From assembly GCA_024235395.1 (NCBI GenBank), contig JACKMK010000001.1, positions 186,001-250,000 on the forward strand: DNA of 64,000 bases, read 5' to 3'. The notes under the pieces were generated by a model. The model made no database searches. It was not told the DNA's origin and saw nothing but the letters and a program-made list of their open reading frames with translations. The position numbers and the translations under genes are program-made. Positions within the stretch are counted from its first letter, which is position 1, and each line of letters starts with the position of its first letter. Below, one piece after another: positions 18,272 through 28,618 of the stretch. Source of the stretch: Chromatiaceae bacterium (GTDB lineage Bacteria; Pseudomonadota; Gammaproteobacteria; Chromatiales; Chromatiaceae).

Positions 18272-18706
18272 ATGGGCGACGAACTCTATCCGCAAAACGA
18301 CCGTCACGGGATTGCGCCTTACCAGGCGGCGCCCGACGAGGTGTACATGAATCCAGCCCAGGAGGCGCACTTCCAGGCGATCCTCCAGGCCTGGCGTCGC
18401 GAGCTCATGGAGGAGGTGGATCGCACCGTCGATCACATGAAGGTCGACAGCGGACAACACCCGGACCCGAACGACCGCGCCTCACAGGAATCCGATATGG
18501 ATATGGAACTGCGCACGCGCGAACGCGAACGCAGGCTCCTCGGCAAGATCGAGAAGACCCTGAAAAAGATCGACGAGCACGAGTATGGTTACTGTGTGCA
18601 GTGTGGCGTCGAGATCGGCATCCGACGCCTCGAAGCGCGCCCTACCGCCGACCTCTGCATCGACTGCAAGACCAAGCAGGAGGCGCACGAGCAGCTGCAC
18701 GGCTGA
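18272..18706 (+). CDS. dksA: RNA polymerase-binding transcription factor DksA
   Basis: A 144-residue DksA that binds the RNA polymerase secondary channel and acts with ppGpp in the stringent response. The coiled-coil tip motif D-P-N-D-R-A (65-70) is intact (D-x-x-D-x-A), and four zinc cysteines lie at 108, 111, 129 and 132 (Y-C-V-Q-C ... C-I-D-C). Length is close to the E. coli protein. It is followed 12 nt later by gluQRS, the same order as in E. coli and many other gammaproteobacteria. Confidence 0.96.
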   Translation: MGDELYPQNDRHGIAPYQAAPDEVYMNPAQEAHFQAILQAWRRELMEEVDRTVDHMKVDSGQHPDPNDRASQESDMDMELRTRERERRLLGKIEKTLKKIDEHEYGYCVQCGVEIGIRRLEARPTADLCIDCKTKQEAHEQLHG

Positions 18707-18718
18707 TCCCGCCGGCCC

Positions 18719-19636
18719 ATGCGAATAGTCACGCCGTGCTACCGCGGCCGCTTCGCCCCTTCACCCACCGGCCCCCTGCACTTCGGTTCCCTGGTCGCCG
18801 CGGTCGCCAGCCATGCGGACGCGCGCAGCCAACACGGCGAATGGCTGGTGCGCATCGAGGATGTCGACCAGAGCCGTGCCCGCCCTGACGCCGAACGCCA
18901 GATCCTAGAGGCGCTGCATGCATTCGGCATGCACAGCGACAGCCCGCCGGTACGGCAGAGCGGCCGCGTCACCTTATACGACGCGGCACTGCACAGCCTG
19001 GCGCAACGCGAACTCGCATACCGCTGCAGCTGCGGCCGCCGGCGGATCGCCGAACTCGGACGCCCCGGCCGGGAGGGACCCATCTACCCCGGCACCTGCC
19101 GGGTCACACCGCCGGCGCCGTACATCAACAGTGCCTGGCGGGTGATCGTCGACGGCGAGCCGATCGCGTTCGAAGACCGCGTGCTCGGACCCATCGTGCA
19201 GGACCTGATCGCAGAGATCGGCGACTTCGTGATCCGGCGCCTCGACGGCTACACCGCCTACCAGCTCGCGGTCGTGGTCGACGACGAGGCGCAGGGCATC
19301 ACCCACGTCGTGCGCGGCGCTGACCTGCTATGGTCGACGCCGCGCCAGATCCGGCTGCAACGCCTGCTGGGCTACCGCACGCCGAACTATGCGCACATCC
19401 CGCTGGTCTACGGCACCGATGGACACAAACTCAGCAAGCGCGACAATGCGCACCCGGCCGACCCGGGCCAACCGATGAACGGATTGCGCGCGGCCTGGCT
19501 TCACCTCGGACAGACCGATCCGCCCGCCGAGATCCGCGACGTCGATGCGTTCTGGCGCTGGGCGACACGACACTGGGACATCCACCGCGTACCCCGCGAA
19601 CAAGGGCCACTCAATGAACCTCCCGATTCCCTATGA
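18719..19636 (+). CDS. gluQ: Glutamyl-Q tRNA(Asp) synthetase
   Basis: A 305-residue truncated glutamyl-tRNA synthetase paralogue that attaches glutamate to queuosine in tRNA-Asp. The HIGH-like motif is P-S-P-T-G-P-L-H-F-G-S-L near the N-terminus and the KMSKS-like loop is H-K-L-S-K-R-D. A zinc site is suggested by C-S-C-G followed by Y-P-G-T-C. The anticodon-binding domain of full GluRS is missing, as expected. The gene follows dksA and overlaps the start of the globin gene by 23 nt. Confidence 0.94.
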   Translation: MRIVTPCYRGRFAPSPTGPLHFGSLVAAVASHADARSQHGEWLVRIEDVDQSRARPDAERQILEALHAFGMHSDSPPVRQSGRVTLYDAALHSLAQRELAYRCSCGRRRIAELGRPGREGPIYPGTCRVTPPAPYINSAWRVIVDGEPIAFEDRVLGPIVQDLIAEIGDFVIRRLDGYTAYQLAVVVDDEAQGITHVVRGADLLWSTPRQIRLQRLLGYRTPNYAHIPLVYGTDGHKLSKRDNAHPADPGQPMNGLRAAWLHLGQTDPPAEIRDVDAFWRWATRHWDIHRVPREQGPLNEPPDSL

Positions 19637-20045
19637 ACTGATCGGCGGCGAGGATGGCGTACGTCGCCTCGTCGACCGCTTCTACGACTACATGGACAGC
19701 GACCCAGAGGCCGCCGATATCCGCAAGCTGCACGCCAAGAACCTGCGCGTTTCGCGCGAGAAGCTGTTCCTGTTCCTGTCGGGCTGGCTGGGCGGCCCCA
19801 ACCTGTATGTCGAAAAACACGGCCACCCGATGCTGCGCCGTCGCCATCTGCCGTTTGCGATCGGCATCAGGGAGCGCGACCAGTGGCTGCACTGCATGCG
19901 CCGCGCCCTGGCCGACAGCGAACTCGACCAGACACAGCGCGACCGCCTGCTGCAGGCGTTCGCGGCGACCGCGGATCACATGCGCAACAAGGCAGAGCAC
20001 GAGGCGGATGGGCGGTTGCGGTTGTTTCCGGGCGGCTCGAACTAA
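19614..20045 (+). CDS. Group II truncated hemoglobin
   Basis: A 143-residue 2/2 globin. The proximal heme ligand is His78 in R-R-R-H-L-P-F-A-I-G, and Trp91 in D-Q-W-L fits the TrpG8 hallmark of group II. The N-terminal R-F-Y-D-Y-M segment supplies the B10 tyrosine. Such globins bind oxygen or other small ligands and are linked to oxidative or nitrosative stress; the specific role here is unknown. The ATG at 19614 lies inside the end of gluQRS, suggesting coupling within a dksA-gluQ-globin transcript. Confidence 0.9.
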   Translation: MNLPIPYELIGGEDGVRRLVDRFYDYMDSDPEAADIRKLHAKNLRVSREKLFLFLSGWLGGPNLYVEKHGHPMLRRRHLPFAIGIRERDQWLHCMRRALADSELDQTQRDRLLQAFAATADHMRNKAEHEADGRLRLFPGGSN

Positions 20046-20053
20046 GCTGCACC

Positions 20054-20068
20054 TTGTCCCCGGGACAA
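20054..20068. other. 15-bp perfect palindrome between convergent genes
   Basis: TTGTCCC-C-GGGACAA lies between the globin stop (20045) and the RTX stop (20094). It could fold as a 5-bp stem with a 5-nt loop in transcripts from either side, but no T-run follows on either strand. A weak bidirectional terminator is possible. Confidence 0.3.
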
Positions 20069-20093
20069 AAGCCTGGAGACTGAGGTGGCTGCA

Positions 20094-23000
20094 TCACGCC
20101 TGCTGCCAGACAGCGGCCAACACCGGGCTGAGCTGATCACGAACGTCGCCTGACAAGGTACTTTCGCCGGGCCCCGGACGGGTGAAAGCGGCCATCGCGG
20201 CGACCAACTGATCGATGTCGGTGTTGACGGCGATCACCGAGTCAGACGCTTCGAAACGCTCGATCTGATTTCCTGCATCCAGGTACCAATCGCCGATCAC
20301 GACGGCGTCCGCGCTTCCGATCACCGTTACCACCAAGTCGTCCTGTATACGTTCGAACCACAGTTGATCGTGTGCCAGATCGGAGAAGCTCAGCACGTCG
20401 CTGCCGCTGTTGTCACGCACGAGGTCGCGCTCATCACCCATTGCGTAGCGGTAGGTGTCGTTGCCGTCACCACCGGACAGTTCATCATTGCCGATTCCAC
20501 CTTCGAGCACGTCGTCGCCCGCCATGCCGAACAACAGGTCATCGCCGTTGGCACCCGCCAGATGATCATTCTGCGCCGTGCCCCGAATGCAGTCGTCGCC
20601 GTCTCCACCGTCGATCTTGCCGATACTCACCAGCTGCGTTTCGGAAAAATCGAGGACATTGTCACTTGCGTCGCCGAAAACGGTTTGAGAGTACACGCCT
20701 TGTATCAACTCGACGCTGTTCTCGGGGCCGAAGTCACCCGCCAGCCCGATTATGTGAAGCGGACGGCTGTAGAAGATGCGATCGTATCCATCGCCCCCCC
20801 AGTAGTGATCGTATGCATCATTGCCGAGCACCCAGAAGGTGTCGTCCCCTGCACCGCCGTACGACCAGTCGCTTCCGGCACCGCCATAAATGATATCGTC
20901 GCCACCGTTGCCATAGATCCTGTCGCTGCCGCTCCCGCCCCCCAGCAGATCGGATCCGTCTCCGCCGAGCACCACCTCGTCCAGGGCCGACCCCCGGTAT
21001 CTCACCGGGTCCTCTGCGAACACTGCGTCGATGCGCTGGTCGGTCAGGACCCCGCCATCGGCGAACAAGAACTGCTCAATGCGTTGATCCGGCGATTCGA
21101 ACCAGTTCCGAATCAACAACTCGTCGTTGGATGCGTACTGCGCAATCAGATCATTTGCGTCGCGAGACAGGACGAGATTACCGGGGTCGATTCCGGGCGC
21201 GAACCGCACCGCATCGACGCCCTGCGCGTCGACCAGCGTGTCTTGGCCATCTCCAGGAGTGAACAGGTAGCTGTCGTCACCTGTACCGGCATCCAGCCAA
21301 TCATCGCCCCCATTGCCGACGAGCAGATCACTGCCCTCGCCACCGAACAGCTGATCGTCACCGCCGTGGCCGCAGATGGTGTCCCGCCCACCGTTGCCAC
21401 GGATCAGATCGGCACCTTCCGTGCCTTCAAGCAGCTCGTCGCTTGAGTCTCCCTCGAGCTGGATACCCTGCACCACCAGCAAAGCCTCAACGTCTGACGA
21501 CGCCAAGTGACCGCCATCGGCAAACTCGAAAAACTCGACTTTGTTCGCGTATGATTCGAACCATCCCTGGATACGCACCAAATCGGCCTCGGAATAGGCC
21601 AGCAACAGGTCGTCGCCATCACGCGTGGCCGAGAGACTGCTGACGGTGATCCCTTCGGCGAACTGCAGCCTGTCGATGCCTTGAACGTCGGTCAGAATGT
21701 CTTGCTCATCGCCCAACGCGAACACATAAGAATCGTCACCATCACCGCCATCAAGAAAATCGTTGCCGGTTCCGCCGTCCAGGACGTCGTTCCCGGCTTG
21801 GCCGGCCAACACGTCATTTCCCGCGTCTCCAAGGATGCGATCCACCACCGACGTGCCGCTCAACGCATCGTCGCTGTCCGTGCCATCAATGTCGAACCCG
21901 CGAGCGACGAGTTCTTCGTAGCTCAACTGCGTTCCATCGTCAAAGATAAAATGATCGATATCGCGTGGGCCACCAAGCACGTTTGCTGGATCGAAGTTTT
22001 CGAGATGAATCTCGATGCCATCAACATCGGTTGTGAGGAGCAACGATCCAAATCCGAGACGCACGCTCGATGCGCCGTAACCAAAACCCATTACGAGGCT
22101 GTTGCGGTTTCCATTTGTGGAAGGATCGTCAATGTGCACACCGAGCGCCGGAAATCCCGCGGCGGACACGACATAGGTATCACTGCCCTCGCCACCGTGC
22201 AGCGTCGCGCCTACGAATGGCACCCGCACACCAGACACGCCGATCGGCACGTCAAGAACGATGGTGTCGTCACCGCCACCCGCTTGTACGTCGAACGTCA
22301 CCGGTTCCGCAAATGTCCATTCGACTGGATCGAGATCGATTCTGATCACGTCGTCACCGTCCCCGGTATCCACGTGGAAGTCCCATGGGCCCGGCCGGAC
22401 CACCACGAAATCACTACCTCCATACGTAAAGTAGGCGCCCGCACGATCGACAAACATGACATCTTCACTGTTTGTTCCTTCGACAGTTGGCTTTCCTTCT
22501 CCGTCGTGTCTGTTCAACACATGGATTGAGCTGAACAGCGGTGAGCGCCCCTCATCGAGTTCCACAGCGGCCTTGACTACCTCAGACGCACCATCGCCAT
22601 CGACATCCGAGACAGCCACCTGGACCATGTGGGAAGAAGGCGTTGTGACACTGGTATCTGGGTATGGCACAAGCAACCTGAAACCGTCTGTGGGCGCTAA
22701 GGTCGCGACATCAATTTCTGCCGATAATCCATCTGGCCGCCCGAAGATCACCTGTGCGACACCATTTGCGGGATCCGACGAACCCGCCACACCGTCTGCT
22801 ACTACAAAGGTACCGAGAACAATGTCATCGATGCCGTCGCCATTGATATCCCCGTTCGCGAGGTCGAAGTCCGCGTAACCATGATGTCCCCGCTGCTCCA
22901 GGCCCAAGATACGAAATCCGTTTGCGCCATCAAGTTCCGAGAGATCGAAAACTGCGGGCATATCCGCTTGACCAAACACGACCCAGGGGTCATCCCATTT

Positions 23001-26000
23001 TTTGCTAAGCAGGAAATCATCGAATCCATCGCCGTTCATGTCGCCGATCGAATGCGCAACAAGAGAAGAGCCTGGAAAGTTGCCATTCATGACGACCTCC
23101 ACACCCTGGCCTGCAGCAAGAGCGGAAATATCGACATCGGTGGCTGCCGCGCCGCCAAAAACCAGCCGTGCGCTCCTGTTGAAACCGTCATAATAGGTGT
23201 GTACGAAGAGATCATCGAAGCCGTCGCCGTTGACATCTCCGATTTGCTTGGCCTGGATGTTTTTCGCATTGGGATTCAAGTCGGTAATGACAAAATCAGC
23301 CATTGCGATCAACTCGGCCGATGATGCCGTGAATCCTTTCAGTGATGAACTACCGAGAATGACGGCCACTTCCGGAGCCGCCCCATCGGCGGCCTGCACC
23401 TCGGTGTCGAAAATGAAATCGGGAGTTCCGTCGCCGTTCCAGTCAAGCACATCCGCCACAGTGACAGAATCATCGGCACTATACTCGGACGCCGCCCCCA
23501 ACGCGATGCTGGCCAGCTGATCGGATGGCTGACCGGTGACCGTTGCCCCCCAGCCTCCAGAGCCGCCAAACGCGATGATGAACTTGAGCTGCCCATCCTC
23601 GACCTCGTTGAATCCAACGTCCGAATAGCCATCCCCGTCCACATCACCGAGCGCCTTGACGACCAGAGGATGATAGAAGTCGAGATAGAGCTCCCAATGG
23701 TAGGATGTACCCGGAGCGAACTCATTGTCGCCGTGGTCGTAAAGCGTCGTAACCCGCTCGGGTGCATCACCCCATCCACCAGCTTGCCCATAAACAACAT
23801 ACGCGGCATTTTGCACGGTGTTTTCCGCACCGTACCCTTTGTTACTTCGAACCAGCAAGTCTTGGTAACCGTCACCGTCCACGTCGCCGGCCGAGTCGAC
23901 CACCTGGAAAAACAGCGCGCCGGCCGCACCGAGGATAGTCGAGGACACCGCATACGGCGACCGCTCACCGACCGGATCAAACGACTCTGCACCGGCGATA
24001 AGGTCCGCCAAAGCATCGCCATCCAGCCGTACGCCGTCAGGCAGCACCATTGCTGAAGGCGGTGCACTCAATCCGTTCAGCAACTTGGTAATCGGCTCGC
24101 CATTCATTAACAGATACAGATCGTCGCCGTGCTTCGCGAATGTCACTGTTGCGTCTATCGAGCCATAGACAACGATCGTGTTCGAACCGGCTGTATCGTC
24201 GATGAGGGCAAAGGGGTAATCGCCGAAAATGCGATAGACATCGTCACCCTCGCCGCCCGCGAGAACCGTCGCTTCCCGCTCGACATCGAACAGATCATCG
24301 CCTGCAGTGCCCGCTACGACCCCCGCTTCAACATCAGCCCCGGTTCGAAACTTTCCAGCACCAGCATCCGGATCGAACAGCTTGCTTACAGTGACAACAG
24401 TGCCATCTGCGAAGCGAATCTGTTCCACCGCTCCGCTGAGCCAGTCTTGGACAGTCAACTGATCGTTGCCGGTACCAATCCGGAGGTCGTCACCAACCAC
24501 CTCAAAATCCAACTCACCTCGCAGCCTATCGGCAAAATGGACGGTGTCGTGACCATTTTCCTCGCTGATCAGATCAACGCCGTCGCCGGCAAAGAAACGG
24601 TATTCGTCAGAACCGGTTTCCCCATGCAGCTGATCATCACCGGCGCCGCCGATCACAACATCGCCGCCAGAACCGGCCTGCACAGTGTCAGCACCCATAC
24701 CACCGTATAGGCGATCGTCTCCGTCGTCGCCCGAGAGTGCGTCATCTGCCAGGCTACCAAACACCACTTCGGACCCGCCGCCACCCACCAGAAATGCCGC
24801 ATTGGGGATGCTTTTCCGGATCATTTCTTGAAAGGAGACCGGGGCTGCACCCTCGAAAAGAAACTGATCGATCGCACCCGTCAGTCCCTGTGCCACAAAG
24901 ACGGTGTCCATCGCACTGAAATTGACAATCAGATCGCCATTTCCGCCGACGAGCTGGGCACGCAAAGATTCTGTGTTGACGCCTGGTCCGAATTCGAAGG
25001 CGTTTGTACCGGCAGTGTCATCGACTCCATCAACTTTGCCTGCAACTATCGGGCTGTCTCCTTGATTAAACACATAGGTGTCGTCCCCTGGCCCACCTTT
25101 GAGTTCATCAACCCCCTTGCCACCAATCAATACGTCGTTGCCTGATTCGTCCGATTCGGCAGCGAGGCCATCGCCGTGCAGCGTGTCATCATCTTCTCCC
25201 CCGAACAGCCAGTCATTGCCACCCTGACCCACTAATTCGTCGTCGCCAGAATGCCCGTAAAGCACGTCGTCGCCATGGAACGATGACGGGAGGCCAACAA
25301 TGTCGCCGAATAGATAATCACCGGCCTCGCCTCCAAACAGCACGTCCGATCCACCGTCACCATGCAAGGCATCGTTGCCCGCACCACCATCGAGATAGTC
25401 ATTTCCCTCATACTCGGCGTCATCGCCGATGCGCACCTGAAAGTCCCCTTCTAGCCAGTCATTCTCCGTTCCACCGATCAACCAATCGTCGCCACCATTG
25501 CCGACCAGGCTGTCCTCACCCGTCCCGCCAAACAAGCGATCGTTGCCGTGAAATGCGCCCGGTACGACTTGGCCACCCTCACCATCAGGCTTCGAAATGT
25601 CTCCCTGGATCTTGTCGTCTCCAGTGCCTCCATAAACAACGTCGCTTCCGGCCTCTCCCCAAATACGATCTTCACCGTCGCCACCAAATATTCGATCATC
25701 ACCGATACCGGAAACGTAACCGAGGTGTGTTTCTCCATCACCATCTGCGTGCAGCGTGATCCATTCATAGTCATAGGTGTCTTGGGGAATGTCGCTGGCG
25801 CTGAGGTGCGGCTGCCAATCACCGTAAATCCAGTCGTTGCCCCCGCCGGCATAGATGAAATCGTCGCCATTTCCACCAAAAAGACCGTCCAGCATGCCAC
25901 TGCCAAACAGCATGTCGTTGTCGCCTCCGCCTGAGACGAAATCGCCCCAATCGTCCGCCGGCCCACTGAACGCCGAGTCGCCCTGACCCTGCCTAACCGC

Positions 26001-28601
26001 CGCCTCATCGGATTGATCCGTTGCGTAAAGGGCGTCGTCACCGGCGCCACCAAAGATGAAATCCTTGCCGACGCCGCCTTCCACCAAGTCCGTGTCGGGC
26101 GCACTACCCAGGTACTCCCCATCTGCACCACGATTGGGCTCCTGCCAAGCGTAGATCCAATCGCGACCGTCGCCGCCGACAACATGGTCCGGCTGGTTGA
26201 ATTCGTTCAGCGCACTCCAGTTCGTGCCGGCACCCCCACCGACCGTCGTGCCATCCAGCTGCTCCGAATCCGGAGACCCGATCACCGGCACGTATGACAA
26301 TGCCGGCGCTGGCGAAGGATCAATCAGTTCAATATGGAAATCGGTATTCCTGAATGACTCAATCGTCAGGACCGCACCATTGTCGACACGCGTTACCAAT
26401 AAGTCATCGGCAAACATCTCATACTTGAAGTCACCTTCGACCCCGAGATACTCATCCGTGCCCGCGACGCGCATACCGCCATCGAGCACCTCTCCATCGA
26501 AGTGCACGGCGCCGTCCCCATCATGATCGAATATCGTGTCGCCGCCCCCTGCGAGATAGATATCCAGGCCCTCGCCACCCTCGAGATAGTCGGCGCCACC
26601 ACCCCCAATCAGTAGATCGGCCCCACCGCCCCCGTAGAGGGCATCGCTCGCGTCGCTGCCTTTGAGTTCTTCCGGACTTCCGGTACCGAACGCCAACAGC
26701 CTCGCTTCCGGTGTCGGGTACTCGCCGGACGGTGCACTGCTATCGACCTCGATCTTGGCGGCGAGCTCGAGATAACGGGTCGGCGACTGCTCGGTGAGCA
26801 ACGCCATCCCGCTGTCCGCCTTGTTCCATTCGACCAAAATCGCGAGAAACGCCGCGCGATCCGCGATATATCGCTCGGTCAGACCGGTCCTCGTACCGGG
26901 GTCGTAGAGATCCAGATCGTGTTGCGCATACAGTGACGCATCGCCGATGACCACGAACGGATTGAGGTGCACCAACGCATAGCGGAACGCCGCGCCGTCA
27001 ATTTCGGTGTTGCTTGCCTGGTCCATGAGGAAGCCAAGCCGCTGCATCACGCGCTCCTGCGGGTTACCTGCAGGTTCTGCGGGATCAATCAGCTTTATGT
27101 CAGTAACCCCGTGCGCGCCTTCTGCTATCGCACGCAATTTGTGGATGTTTCCGTAAAACTCATCGCGGTTGACGATGTTTGCGAAACCCTGGTCGCCGCG
27201 ATCCACAGGCGATGATTTCCAGTCGTTCGGGAAGAACAGACGGCCGAGCCCGTCGAGCACGTTTTCGAGCGAGTTGCCGTCAGACAAATGGCGGAACCCT
27301 GCCCTTTGAAAGGAGGCCGCGGCAAGCAGTGTATTCAGCCTTTCTATCGAGATATTTGGCACGAATCGCTCAACGAGATCCATCAGTGCAGTGCTGTCCG
27401 CGATCAGCGTGATGCTGTGGGTTGAGCCGAACGTGCGCAGCAATCGATCGAATGGATTGCCTTCCTTTTCGATAGACCCCATCTCAGGTTGATCTTCGAT
27501 AAAGATCGGATCAAACGAACCGTAAATTTGGCCCGCGCCGGCAACAAGATTCAGGTCGCGCAAACCACCGTCGCCGTAAAAATTCGAAACTAGGTCGAAC
27601 TCGGTGCGCGCTTCACCAGTAAAGTATTCCCCGAGCGAGACCTTCAGTGCCGACGTGGTGTCGTTGGGGAGCGCAGACATCGCATACTTGAACAATCCCT
27701 GTTCGTAGATACTGCGCGCCACCGGGTCGTACTGTTCGACAAGCGCCTGGACGAAGGCGAGCCGCTGTTCCAATGTGGCACCACCATCAAACGCCTGAGG
27801 ATCAATGTCCTGCAGTTCACCAACAGTGACGGCGTCGATGAATGCGGCCGGATTAGCTATGACCTGGTCGATCAGCGCCACGCGCTCACGCAACGCCTGG
27901 CCGAGTAGCGCCGACGTTGTCGCACCGCTGATTTTGCCCATTCCAGCGCCGTTGAAGACATAGGCTTGCTTGACATACTCAGGATGCATCAGCGCGAATG
28001 CCTGGGCGAGGTGCCCGCTCAGCGAATAGCCAGTGATCGTCAGCGGCCCTTCTGCTGTTTCCGGGAATGCATCCAGCGTCAAGGCACCCGCAATCCCACT
28101 GCCGTCTCCGCCGGTCGCCAGTTGACCCGCGCGGAGACCCTGAAAATAGACCTCCATATCGCGCAACTGCGCCCATGCGAACCCATGACTGAAGATCTGG
28201 CCATCGGCGCCGTTGGCGCCGTCACGTTCGAAATCGCCACCGTCGTCACGGAACTTCGACTCGGTCGAGCGCATCGACAGCGTGTATTGCCCGGTCTCGC
28301 GATGCCGGAGCAGGGTCGCGGAGAAGCCGCTGGTGGTGTTCGGCAGGTGATCGATGACCTCCCAGGTTGCGATGAAGTCGTTGACCATGCCAGGCGCACC
28401 ATCGGCCTCGCCACCCGTCATTCGTGTTGGACCGAGGATTCCCTCCTTGTCGAGCCTGTCGAACATGTTGTAGTGGTTAGAACCAAATCTCAGACGCCCA
28501 GTCAACTGATCTCGATCATTGAGACTTGTCATATCATCGAGATAGCTCTCCGCTGCAAACTGCGCCAGCAGCCTTTCGTACAATGTTCCAAGCTCATTCA
28601 T
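20094..28601 (-). CDS. Giant RTX protein with lipase-like head and FG-GAP propeller
   Basis: A 2835-residue protein, very likely a type I secretion substrate: no signal peptide, and an exporter and adaptor in the same operon. Residues 1 to about 600 are lipase-like, with G-Y-S-L-S-G-H-L-A-Q at 191-200 resembling G-H-S-L-G-G-H-L-A-Q of RTX lipases; Ser193 would be the nucleophile. RTX nonapeptide blocks (G-G-x-G-x-D) occur at about 650-1175, 1290-1335, 2240-2290, 2390-2440, 2540-2590 and 2660-2720. Between about 1570 and 2005 lie seven D-x-[DNM]-G-D-G FG-GAP/VCBS motifs, enough for a seven-bladed beta-propeller. Calcium in the medium should drive folding after export. Lipase activity, adhesion or toxicity are all possible; none is shown by sequence alone. 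Confidence 0.9.
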   Translation of the reverse strand: MNELGTLYERLLAQFAAESYLDDMTSLNDRDQLTGRLRFGSNHYNMFDRLDKEGILGPTRMTGGEADGAPGMVNDFIATWEVIDHLPNTTSGFSATLLRHRETGQYTLSMRSTESKFRDDGGDFERDGANGADGQIFSHGFAWAQLRDMEVYFQGLRAGQLATGGDGSGIAGALTLDAFPETAEGPLTITGYSLSGHLAQAFALMHPEYVKQAYVFNGAGMGKISGATTSALLGQALRERVALIDQVIANPAAFIDAVTVGELQDIDPQAFDGGATLEQRLAFVQALVEQYDPVARSIYEQGLFKYAMSALPNDTTSALKVSLGEYFTGEARTEFDLVSNFYGDGGLRDLNLVAGAGQIYGSFDPIFIEDQPEMGSIEKEGNPFDRLLRTFGSTHSITLIADSTALMDLVERFVPNISIERLNTLLAAASFQRAGFRHLSDGNSLENVLDGLGRLFFPNDWKSSPVDRGDQGFANIVNRDEFYGNIHKLRAIAEGAHGVTDIKLIDPAEPAGNPQERVMQRLGFLMDQASNTEIDGAAFRYALVHLNPFVVIGDASLYAQHDLDLYDPGTRTGLTERYIADRAAFLAILVEWNKADSGMALLTEQSPTRYLELAAKIEVDSSAPSGEYPTPEARLLAFGTGSPEELKGSDASDALYGGGGADLLIGGGGADYLEGGEGLDIYLAGGGDTIFDHDGDGAVHFDGEVLDGGMRVAGTDEYLGVEGDFKYEMFADDLLVTRVDNGAVLTIESFRNTDFHIELIDPSPAPALSYVPVIGSPDSEQLDGTTVGGGAGTNWSALNEFNQPDHVVGGDGRDWIYAWQEPNRGADGEYLGSAPDTDLVEGGVGKDFIFGGAGDDALYATDQSDEAAVRQGQGDSAFSGPADDWGDFVSGGGDNDMLFGSGMLDGLFGGNGDDFIYAGGGNDWIYGDWQPHLSASDIPQDTYDYEWITLHADGDGETHLGYVSGIGDDRIFGGDGEDRIWGEAGSDVVYGGTGDDKIQGDISKPDGEGGQVVPGAFHGNDRLFGGTGEDSLVGNGGDDWLIGGTENDWLEGDFQVRIGDDAEYEGNDYLDGGAGNDALHGDGGSDVLFGGEAGDYLFGDIVGLPSSFHGDDVLYGHSGDDELVGQGGNDWLFGGEDDDTLHGDGLAAESDESGNDVLIGGKGVDELKGGPGDDTYVFNQGDSPIVAGKVDGVDDTAGTNAFEFGPGVNTESLRAQLVGGNGDLIVNFSAMDTVFVAQGLTGAIDQFLFEGAAPVSFQEMIRKSIPNAAFLVGGGGSEVVFGSLADDALSGDDGDDRLYGGMGADTVQAGSGGDVVIGGAGDDQLHGETGSDEYRFFAGDGVDLISEENGHDTVHFADRLRGELDFEVVGDDLRIGTGNDQLTVQDWLSGAVEQIRFADGTVVTVSKLFDPDAGAGKFRTGADVEAGVVAGTAGDDLFDVEREATVLAGGEGDDVYRIFGDYPFALIDDTAGSNTIVVYGSIDATVTFAKHGDDLYLLMNGEPITKLLNGLSAPPSAMVLPDGVRLDGDALADLIAGAESFDPVGERSPYAVSSTILGAAGALFFQVVDSAGDVDGDGYQDLLVRSNKGYGAENTVQNAAYVVYGQAGGWGDAPERVTTLYDHGDNEFAPGTSYHWELYLDFYHPLVVKALGDVDGDGYSDVGFNEVEDGQLKFIIAFGGSGGWGATVTGQPSDQLASIALGAASEYSADDSVTVADVLDWNGDGTPDFIFDTEVQAADGAAPEVAVILGSSSLKGFTASSAELIAMADFVITDLNPNAKNIQAKQIGDVNGDGFDDLFVHTYYDGFNRSARLVFGGAAATDVDISALAAGQGVEVVMNGNFPGSSLVAHSIGDMNGDGFDDFLLSKKWDDPWVVFGQADMPAVFDLSELDGANGFRILGLEQRGHHGYADFDLANGDINGDGIDDIVLGTFVVADGVAGSSDPANGVAQVIFGRPDGLSAEIDVATLAPTDGFRLLVPYPDTSVTTPSSHMVQVAVSDVDGDGASEVVKAAVELDEGRSPLFSSIHVLNRHDGEGKPTVEGTNSEDVMFVDRAGAYFTYGGSDFVVVRPGPWDFHVDTGDGDDVIRIDLDPVEWTFAEPVTFDVQAGGGDDTIVLDVPIGVSGVRVPFVGATLHGGEGSDTYVVSAAGFPALGVHIDDPSTNGNRNSLVMGFGYGASSVRLGFGSLLLTTDVDGIEIHLENFDPANVLGGPRDIDHFIFDDGTQLSYEELVARGFDIDGTDSDDALSGTSVVDRILGDAGNDVLAGQAGNDVLDGGTGNDFLDGGDGDDSYVFALGDEQDILTDVQGIDRLQFAEGITVSSLSATRDGDDLLLAYSEADLVRIQGWFESYANKVEFFEFADGGHLASSDVEALLVVQGIQLEGDSSDELLEGTEGADLIRGNGGRDTICGHGGDDQLFGGEGSDLLVGNGGDDWLDAGTGDDSYLFTPGDGQDTLVDAQGVDAVRFAPGIDPGNLVLSRDANDLIAQYASNDELLIRNWFESPDQRIEQFLFADGGVLTDQRIDAVFAEDPVRYRGSALDEVVLGGDGSDLLGGGSGSDRIYGNGGDDIIYGGAGSDWSYGGAGDDTFWVLGNDAYDHYWGGDGYDRIFYSRPLHIIGLAGDFGPENSVELIQGVYSQTVFGDASDNVLDFSETQLVSIGKIDGGDGDDCIRGTAQNDHLAGANGDDLLFGMAGDDVLEGGIGNDELSGGDGNDTYRYAMGDERDLVRDNSGSDVLSFSDLAHDQLWFERIQDDLVVTVIGSADAVVIGDWYLDAGNQIERFEASDSVIAVNTDIDQLVAAMAAFTRPGPGESTLSGDVRDQLSPVLAAVWQQA

Positions 28602-28618
28602 GCTTGCTCTCCGTGTTC

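Noticed and set aside
20400..26650. Dense GG-rich repeats on the DNA level that might suggest a satellite or CRISPR-like array
   Set aside because: They are codons of RTX nonapeptides in one long reading frame; spacing and sequence vary and no direct-repeat/spacer pattern exists.
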